Of a DNA stretch of 11,092 nucleotides, positions 1-5,296 are shown piece after piece. Under the pieces are notes generated by a model. That model did not search any database, was not told the origin of the DNA, and saw nothing but the letters and a program-made list of their open reading frames with translations. Origin of the DNA: an uncultured Caryophanales bacterium (GTDB taxonomy: Bacteria > Bacillota_I > Bacilli_A > RFN20 > CAG-826); NCBI GenBank assembly GCA_946401755.1, contig CAMIVH010000021.1, forward strand, positions 1-11,092. Direction: 5' to 3'. Each line of letters begins with the position of its first letter. Positions within the stretch are counted from its first letter, which is position 1. Position numbers and translations under genes: made by a program.

Positions 1-794
1 GGACCAGCATTATTGTTTGCTGGCTGTTGTTGCGGTTGGTTTTGATTTGGCATTGGCTTTGTTTGAGCGAATGGCACAATCTTCGATTCACCCTCTTCTT
101 CGTCATCATCTTCATTTCTTTTCTTACGCGCTAATGGGACACGGTTTTTGAAGCAGGTGCGCCATATAACACTTAAGATGATGTTAACGATAAACAGTGC
201 GCCTAATGGTAATAAGCATTTATATTCAAAGGCCAAGACAACATTATCACTTGTACCAGCATTGGCTTGAACTTCAGCAATGATTTGTTGATAGAAGAAC
301 AAATACATGAATGTTAAGCCAAGGAATACAGCGAAGAACCAGAACATCAACCAAGCAAATATTTTAATACCACCTGGATGATTGCTCTTGCCAAATAAGA
401 TCATTGCTAAGACAAGGAGCAACTCCACCAAAGCGAAGACGGCAACAAGTCCAATAACAACGCCAAGGCCTAATTCAATATAGTCATGTATGCTAAAAAT
501 GATTTTTAATAAATCATTTGTTGGTGCTACACCAGTAAAATATTGGGAGAATGTATCGTATTTTGGTAAGAATGAAGCAAGGAAACTTGAGAAATATTGT
601 CTCACAGTAAAGCCAACATATTCATAGCCCACAAAAGGAGTTGGTTCACCGTTTTTAGTAAATGTTATAACAGGTAAAATTGCAAAGGCCGCTAAGCAAG
701 CGATTGCCAATAAACCAAACAAGGCATAAAAAATCGTTGCCGCACCATGAGGACGGTATGTCTTTACTCCTCTTCTTCTGTTATTTCTTGCCAT
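1..794 (-). CDS. Four-helix membrane protein with acidic linker and Asn/Pro/Gln tail (partial, 3' end outside window)
   Basis: Open frame from ATG at 794 to the window edge: 264 whole codons and no stop, so the C-terminus is missing. The N-terminus is basic (MARNNRRRGVK). Hydrophobic segments lie at about residues 17-43, 107-134, 144-168 and 186-211. Basic residues flank the predicted cytoplasmic sides (N-terminus, the GKSNHPGGIK loop near 135-144, and RTCFKNRVPLARKKR after helix 4), so both ends are probably cytoplasmic, with a 60-residue outer loop between helices 1 and 2. After helix 4 comes an acidic run (DDDEEEGE, 229-236), then a low-complexity Asn/Pro/Gln tail from about 247. An AGGA ribosome site lies about 8 nt before the ATG, and a TATAAT sits at 820-825. 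It lies 60 nt downstream of the HAD gene with no terminator between. I do not recognise the family. The coding call is firm from length, start signal and topology. Confidence 0.8.
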   Translation of the reverse strand, partial: MARNNRRRGVKTYRPHGAATIFYALFGLLAIACLAAFAILPVITFTKNGEPTPFVGYEYVGFTVRQYFSSFLASFLPKYDTFSQYFTGVAPTNDLLKIIFSIHDYIELGLGVVIGLVAVFALVELLLVLAMILFGKSNHPGGIKIFAWLMFWFFAVFLGLTFMYLFFYQQIIAEVQANAGTSDNVVLAFEYKCLLPLGALFIVNIILSVIWRTCFKNRVPLARKKRNEDDDEEEGESKIVPFAQTKPMPNQNQPQQQPANNNAG

Positions 795-803
795 AATTAT
801 TCC

Positions 804-825
804 TAACCGGTTAATAACAATTATA
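804..825 (-). promoter_or_regulatory. -10 box and overlapping palindrome before the membrane-protein gene
   Basis: On the minus strand a perfect TATAAT lies at 825-820. A start point about 7 nt downstream falls at the edge of the 10-bp palindrome TAACCGGTTA (804-813). The AGGA ribosome site and the ATG at 794 follow. No good -35 is present; the best is TTTAAT at 847-842 with a 16-nt spacer. The placement suggests the membrane gene can be transcribed apart from pepC and the HAD gene, and the palindrome could bind a repressor. Both are inference. Confidence 0.45.
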
Positions 826-854
826 CGTGTTTTTAATACTAATTAAAGTATTAT

Positions 855-1484
855 TTAGGCAAGAAGTTCGTTTAACGAACGAATTCTAAGATATTCTACA
901 TCTGGATATTCATTATCCCTATCTAAAAGGATTGGGGTAATGCCCGCTTTAGTGGCGGCAATGCAGTCGTTAATCGAATCACCAACATAGCAGACGTCTT
1001 TCTTATCACCTTGATAATTAAACATTTCTAAAGCTTTTAAAATTGGACCTGGATTTGGCTTTGGAATAGGCGCTTCTTTATTGCCAATGATTTCTTTAAA
1101 GAAATCCTTTTGCATATCAAACTTCTTAAGGACATCTCTTACATGAGTAGCGTGATTACTGGTGACAATGCCTAAATCCGCTTCACTCATTCTTAAATCG
1201 ATGATGGTATCGTAGGTATCATCATAGATGTCAGTGAGGTCTACGCTTTCCTTAGAATTCACATAGTAATTGATATCTTCGATAAACGAACGATATTTTT
1301 CCTGTGGAAAACCTAGTCTTTTATAACTATCTGGAATCGGTTCACGAGTAAAACCTAAAATATCATCTTCATTAACTTGATAGCCCATATTTTCATAGGC
1401 TTTTTTGAAGACGTATTTTGAGGATGGAAGCGTATCAAATAAGGTTCCATCAAAGTCAAAAAGATAGAGTTGAAATTTTTGCAT
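855..1484 (-). CDS. HAD-superfamily hydrolase, phosphoglycolate phosphatase-like
   Basis: A 209-residue haloacid dehalogenase-fold phosphatase, probably cytoplasmic and Mg-dependent. Motif I is LFDFDGTLFDT with nucleophile Asp10 and acid/base Asp12. Motif II is VTSN at 107-110. The motif III lysine is probably Lys142 in the PKPNP loop, as in phosphoglycolate phosphatases. Motif IV is GDSIND at 168-173, with Asp169 and Asp173 as metal ligands. Residues 15-90 form a helical C1 cap, giving the usual subfamily I layout and length. The substrate cannot be read from sequence: phosphoglycolate, pyrophosphate or a sugar phosphate are all possible. It begins 4 nt after the pepC stop with only a weak GGA upstream, so it is probably cotranscribed and translationally coupled with pepC. 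Stop is TAA. Family assignment is secure; the substrate is not. Confidence 0.92.
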   Translation of the reverse strand: MQKFQLYLFDFDGTLFDTLPSSKYVFKKAYENMGYQVNEDDILGFTREPIPDSYKRLGFPQEKYRSFIEDINYYVNSKESVDLTDIYDDTYDTIIDLRMSEADLGIVTSNHATHVRDVLKKFDMQKDFFKEIIGNKEAPIPKPNPGPILKALEMFNYQGDKKDVCYVGDSINDCIAATKAGITPILLDRDNEYPDVEYLRIRSLNELLA

Positions 1485-1488
1485 TAAA

Positions 1489-2817
1489 TTAGTCCGCGAG
1501 AGAACCCATTGGATCCCATGGCTTTAAGACCACTGGTTGACCTTCAAGGGCTTTTAATTCTTCTTTGTTTAAGTATTTCTTGTCCACGACTGCTTGATAA
1601 ACGAATTGATCAAACCAACTCTTGGACATAATGTAATAGCCATCTTTAGCGCGATCTTTACCCCAGGAGTTTTCAATCTTCCATTTGCTTGGAATTCCTT
1701 CTTTGAAGGAAACACCAGTGATACACATCGCATGGTTCATTTGAGAAGCATGGTAATCAAGGGATTCACCTTTATTCATCTTAAGGTCTAAACCGAAAGG
1801 AGTATTAAGGTCAAATCTTGTATCATCCCAGACGCCTTCTTCTCTTTCTCCATAGAAGCCAACATCACTACCGAACCAAACGATTCTGTCATCTTTTAAT
1901 TGCTTTAAGATGAGTTCTTTCATTCTGTCCATTGTGACATTTAAGTGTGTAACTTGTTTACCGCCAACGACATTACCTAAGTATTGAATGGTATATGTTT
2001 TACCGAAAGCTTTATCTTTTGTTGGAGCGTTGATTAATGAAACATAGTCATTTAATGAATCACCAAGATATTTTTCTTTGAAAGATAAGGCATCAAAGCC
2101 TTTTTCAATATGGTAATTACCATCTTTATCAGTATATTCGAAATCGAATTTTTCTGGTGGTAAGCCATAGGCATTAACGAGTAAGAAGTAGATTTTATTT
2201 AAGACTTCTTCTTTTTCTTTTCTAACAGCTTCTAAACCTTTTTCGAGGTATAACGCTTTAGCGTCACTAGCGAATTTTCTAATAGAGAAGTTAATTAATT
2301 GAGCGGTTTCTCTAGTAGCACTACTTGTATTTGTTTCAGGATAAACGTTCTTTGGGCATAAGCCATACTTATTGGCTAATGAGACAAACATATCCCATTG
2401 ACCACCATCACCAACACCATTTTGGAGAAGGAACGCTAATGTACGATCATCATAGTCTTTATCGATTAATTCGATAACGGCTTCTAATAAGTAGTTGGAT
2501 TTTTCTAAACGGTCATAGAACGCTAAATAGCTTTGAGATAATTCAAAGTTCGCTAAGTTAAGTTTCTTAGCAATGACTTCTCTACAAACGTTTGTAGCGG
2601 CAAATAACCAGCATCTACCAGAGGCCTTTTGATTAGCGGCAGGTAATGTTTTGATGTTGATATCAAAGTTAAAATCCATTTCTTTGATTTCATCTTGGCT
2701 CGCGGCCACAGTGTAAATAGAATTTTTCACTAAAGCATGACGGATAATTGTGTTCTTATCGTCTTTTTTGTAGTTGTTTAATTCTTTTTCTAAATAAGTT
2801 TTTTTAATTGGTTCCAT
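1489..2817 (-). CDS. pepC: Aminopeptidase C (C1B cysteine peptidase, bleomycin hydrolase family)
   Basis: A 442-residue cytoplasmic cysteine aminopeptidase that removes N-terminal residues from peptides; members of the family form hexameric barrels. The papain-type catalytic set is complete: oxyanion Gln63 and nucleophile Cys69 in QKASGRCWLFA, His362 in NHAMCITGV, and Asn383 in IENSWG. Length matches PepC of Lactococcus and relatives. The C-terminus LKPWDPMGSLAD matches the family's conserved tail, which reaches into the active site and limits activity to aminopeptidase action. No signal peptide is present. The ATG at 2817 is set by an AGAAGG ribosome site with an 8-nt spacer. It is the first gene of a minus-strand unit with the HAD phosphatase and diverges from the Nudix gene. 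Its role is probably the last step of peptide utilisation. No key residue is missing. Confidence 0.97.
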   Translation of the reverse strand: MEPIKKTYLEKELNNYKKDDKNTIIRHALVKNSIYTVAASQDEIKEMDFNFDINIKTLPAANQKASGRCWLFAATNVCREVIAKKLNLANFELSQSYLAFYDRLEKSNYLLEAVIELIDKDYDDRTLAFLLQNGVGDGGQWDMFVSLANKYGLCPKNVYPETNTSSATRETAQLINFSIRKFASDAKALYLEKGLEAVRKEKEEVLNKIYFLLVNAYGLPPEKFDFEYTDKDGNYHIEKGFDALSFKEKYLGDSLNDYVSLINAPTKDKAFGKTYTIQYLGNVVGGKQVTHLNVTMDRMKELILKQLKDDRIVWFGSDVGFYGEREEGVWDDTRFDLNTPFGLDLKMNKGESLDYHASQMNHAMCITGVSFKEGIPSKWKIENSWGKDRAKDGYYIMSKSWFDQFVYQAVVDKKYLNKEELKALEGQPVVLKPWDPMGSLAD

Positions 2818-2844
2818 AAGGAATACCTTCTTTCTATCGGGTTT

Positions 2845-2873
2845 ATTTTATTTAATAAAATCATTTAATGCAA
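2845..2873 (-). promoter_or_regulatory. pepC promoter with overlapping 17-bp inverted repeat
   Basis: On the minus strand TTGCAT (2873-2868) and TAAAAT (2850-2845) are 17 nt apart, which is the optimal sigma-A-type spacing. The start point would fall near 2838, giving a leader of about 21 nt that holds the AGAAGG ribosome site. A perfect 8-1-8 inverted repeat of A and T only (2845-2861) covers the -10 and half the spacer and could be an operator. The -35 zone overlaps that of the opposing Nudix promoter. Confidence 0.5.
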
Positions 2874-2892
2874 TTAACACGATAAAAAAGTG

Positions 2893-2898
2893 TATAGT
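2893..2898 (+). promoter_or_regulatory. -10 box placed for a leaderless Nudix mRNA
   Basis: TATAGT sits exactly 6 nt upstream of the ATG at 2905, so transcription would be expected to begin on or next to the A of the start codon. No Shine-Dalgarno sequence lies between the pepC promoter and this ATG. No convincing -35 is seen; the region 16-18 nt upstream overlaps the pepC -35. Confidence 0.45.
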
Positions 2899-2904
2899 AA
2901 TAGC

Positions 2905-3435
2905 ATGGATAAAAAAGAAAAAACATTAAAATCAGAACAAATATACGAAGGTAGAGTCATCTCTTTAAGAAAAGATGAAGTCTTATGCCCAAATGGCGAA
3001 AAATCTCTTAGAGAAGTTGTCTCTCATCACGGTGGCGTTGGTATCTTAATTAAAGTTGATGATAAATTCATCATCGAAAAACAATACCGTTACGTTTTTG
3101 ACGAAGAATTATATGAATTACCAGCAGGTAAGCTTGAAAAAGGTGAAGAACCACTAGAGGCGGCGAAAAGAGAATGCCTCGAAGAGACAGGCTATCGCCC
3201 GTTAGAGATGATTCATTTAGGTGATATGGTTCCTACTTGTGGTTATTCTAACGAAGTTATTCATCTTTATTACTGTCCAAAATCAGTCAAAGAAGAAAGA
3301 CATTTAGATAGCGATGAATTTATCGACATTATGTTCTTAACTATGGAAGAAATTGAAACCATGATTAAAGAAGGTAAAGTCGTTGATTCTAAACTTCTTT
3401 CAATCTTAACGTTATATAAGGCAAAAATTCTTTAA
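2905..3435 (+). CDS. Nudix hydrolase, ADP-ribose pyrophosphatase type
   Basis: A 176-residue cytoplasmic Nudix enzyme, probably splitting ADP-ribose to AMP and ribose 5-phosphate in NAD turnover and clean-up. The Nudix box GX5EX7REUXEEXGU is complete at 75-97: Gly75, Glu81, Arg89-Glu90, Glu93-Glu94 (metal-binding glutamates) and Gly96. The N-terminal segment EQIYEGRVISLRKDEV and the ELPAGKLEKGE entry to the box are characteristic of the ADP-ribose pyrophosphatase group. I chose the ATG at 2905, where the family's N-terminus begins. A GTG at 2890 would add five residues, but no ribosome site supports it and it sits beside the -10 box. The gene diverges from pepC. Its stop overlaps the convergent ABC gene's stop by 4 nt. 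The family is sure; ADP-ribose specificity is likely but other nucleoside diphosphate substrates are possible. Confidence 0.93.
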   Translation: MDKKEKTLKSEQIYEGRVISLRKDEVLCPNGEKSLREVVSHHGGVGILIKVDDKFIIEKQYRYVFDEELYELPAGKLEKGEEPLEAAKRECLEETGYRPLEMIHLGDMVPTCGYSNEVIHLYYCPKSVKEERHLDSDEFIDIMFLTMEEIETMIKEGKVVDSKLLSILTLYKAKIL

Positions 3436-5186
3436 TTAATATCAATATTAGCGGTGAATTCTTCATCGCTATTTTTAAACTGTAAACGATATAAATCAGA
3501 ATAAATTCCGTTAAGTTTCATGAGTTCATCGTGTGTGCCTTTTTCCATGATTTTTCCTTTGGAAACAACGGCGATTTCATCAGCGTTTTTAATCGTGGAT
3601 AAACGGTGCGCAACGATTAAACAAGTTCGACCTTTGGCGAGTTCTTTTAACGATCTTTGAATAAGCATTTCTGTCGTATTATCTAAAGCACTTGTGGCCT
3701 CATCTAAGATAAGAATTGGAGGATTCTTTAGGAATAATCTGGCGATAGAAAGTCTTTGTTTTTGACCACCGCTGAGACGGACACCGCGTTCACCAATTTC
3801 TGTACCCCAACCATTTGGTAAGGAGTTGATGAAATCAAGGATATTCGCTTTTCTTGCGGCCTCCATAATCTCTTCATCAGTCGCGCTTGGTTTACCATAT
3901 AAAATGTTATCTTTAATCGTTCCACCAAAGAGGAAAACATCTTGTTGAACGATACCAATCTTTTCTCTTAAAGAGCGGAGTGTGTAATCACTGATATCGA
4001 TATTATCGATATAAATATGTCCGTGTTCTAAGAAATAGAATCTTGGAATGAGGTGACATATTGTGGTCTTACCACCACCAGAAGGACCCACTAAAGCGAG
4101 GGTTTTACCCGCTTCTAAATGGAACGAAACATCATCTAAAACTTCGTTATTCTCTTGATAATGGAAACTAACGTGATCAAAGATTAAATCACCTTCCACA
4201 CTATTAAATTCACTATTACCGTTATACATAGTTTCACTCTTTTCATCGATTAAAGCGATGAACCTAGCAAAACCTGCGGAAGCACTTTCAAATTGCTCCA
4301 TGAACATAATTAATTGGTTAATTGGATTAATAAATAAACTAACGGAAATGATGAAAGCACTATAATCGCCATAGTTAAAGCCACCGATTCCTTTATAAAG
4401 GAAAATGCCACCTAATACTAAGACTAAGACGTTAAAGAAATCAGTGATGAACTGCGAAATAGCGAAGTATTTACCCATGGAGGCAAAGACATTTGTTCTT
4501 GCTTGAATGTATTCTTTGTTTGTTTCTTCAAATCTTTCTCTTTCAATTTCTTCATTGGTAAAAGCTTTAGTGACCCTCACACCAGAAATAGAGCTTTCCA
4601 ATCTAGCGTTAATCGCGGCAATTGCTTTCTTGGAGTTACGCATATCCGTTCTAAATTTCCTACGGAACACCCAAGTTAATAAGAAGAGGATTGGAATAAC
4701 TCCTAAAAGGATTAAACCAAGGATCCAATCGATAATCATTAAGTAAGTAATAGCCCCTATCGCGGTAAACGAGGCAATAAAGAGGTTTTCTGGACCATGA
4801 TGGGCTAATTCACTAATATCAAACAAATCGTTTGTCATCGTCGACATAATGACGCCTGTTTCATGATTATCAAAGTATGAGTAAGGTAAAGTTTGTAACT
4901 TATTAAATAAATCTGTACGCATTTCCCCTTGCATGTGCACGCCCATAACGTGCCCGTAATACTGCACGAAGTAACGTAGACCCATTCTCACTAGGTAAAC
5001 ACCCACTAGAGAAACACCACCGATAATGATGAGGTTTAGATTATTATTTGGAATCCATTCATTGAGCATCATTCTAGAGATTACTGGGTATGCTACGCCT
5101 GTTATAGCAATAAGAAAAGCCGCAGTCATGTCTAGAAAGAGGATGAGCTTGTGATTCTTATAATAATGAATGAATCTCTTAAACAT
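3432..5186 (-). CDS. ABC exporter, fused permease and ATPase (multidrug/lipid type)
   Basis: A 584-residue half-transporter. The N-terminal type I exporter domain has six predicted helices (about 15-35, 50-70, 137-157, 158-175, 245-265 and 275-295). The ATPase follows from about 333: Walker A GPSGGGKT 367-374, Q-loop Gln414/415, signature LSGGQ 471-475, Walker B ILILDE 491-496 with catalytic Glu496, D-loop SALD, and switch His527. Every catalytic motif is intact and no second half-transporter is adjacent, so a homodimer is the simplest reading. The substrate (drug, lipid or peptide) cannot be told; there is no peptidase domain of the bacteriocin-exporter type. The ATG at 5186 has no ribosome site, but a perfect TATAAT ends 6 nt before it. 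The stop lies within the end of the Nudix gene. It is monocistronic by context. Confidence 0.95.
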   Translation of the reverse strand: MFKRFIHYYKNHKLILFLDMTAAFLIAITGVAYPVISRMMLNEWIPNNNLNLIIIGGVSLVGVYLVRMGLRYFVQYYGHVMGVHMQGEMRTDLFNKLQTLPYSYFDNHETGVIMSTMTNDLFDISELAHHGPENLFIASFTAIGAITYLMIIDWILGLILLGVIPILFLLTWVFRRKFRTDMRNSKKAIAAINARLESSISGVRVTKAFTNEEIERERFEETNKEYIQARTNVFASMGKYFAISQFITDFFNVLVLVLGGIFLYKGIGGFNYGDYSAFIISVSLFINPINQLIMFMEQFESASAGFARFIALIDEKSETMYNGNSEFNSVEGDLIFDHVSFHYQENNEVLDDVSFHLEAGKTLALVGPSGGGKTTICHLIPRFYFLEHGHIYIDNIDISDYTLRSLREKIGIVQQDVFLFGGTIKDNILYGKPSATDEEIMEAARKANILDFINSLPNGWGTEIGERGVRLSGGQKQRLSIARLFLKNPPILILDEATSALDNTTEMLIQRSLKELAKGRTCLIVAHRLSTIKNADEIAVVSKGKIMEKGTHDELMKLNGIYSDLYRLQFKNSDEEFTANIDIN

Positions 5187-5192
5187 GCTTTT

Positions 5193-5198
5193 ATTATA
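5193..5198 (-). promoter_or_regulatory. -10 box placed for a leaderless ABC-exporter mRNA
   Basis: On the minus strand a perfect TATAAT (5198-5193) is followed by AAAAGC and then the ATG at 5186, which puts the expected start point on the start codon. The surroundings are almost pure A/T, so a chance hexamer is possible. No good -35 and no Shine-Dalgarno sequence are present. Confidence 0.45.
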
Positions 5199-5242
5199 TT
5201 TATAAATAAATAATATAGATAGTTATTTGCTTTTAATACAAC

Positions 5243-5274
5243 AAAAAAGCCCGCTTTAGAAGCGAGCTCTTTTT
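5243..5274 (-). terminator. Intrinsic terminator after the lipoprotein gene, bidirectional
   Basis: Arms at 5248-5256 and 5260-5268 form a 9-bp stem (one G-U pair on the minus-strand RNA) around a 3-nt loop, followed on the minus strand by six U (5248-5243). Reading plus, the same stem ends in a CU5 run (5269-5274). It lies about 28 nt beyond the lipoprotein stop and insulates the ABC gene promoter. Confidence 0.85.
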
Positions 5275-5296
5275 CATTATAGATTTAGTTTAGCAA

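Noticed and set aside
1594..1791. Plus-strand open frame inside pepC (65 codons), and similar frames inside the ABC, lipoprotein and flavodiiron genes
   Set aside because: They lie antisense to or out of frame with well-supported genes, have no ribosome site or domain, and follow from the codon use of the real gene.
2890..2904. GTG start for the Nudix gene
   Set aside because: There is no ribosome site, it lies on the -10 element, and the family N-terminus fits the ATG at 2905.
3432..5186. Half of a heterodimeric ABC exporter
   Set aside because: No partner half-transporter lies next to it and its catalytic Glu496 and signature are intact, so a homodimer is more likely.
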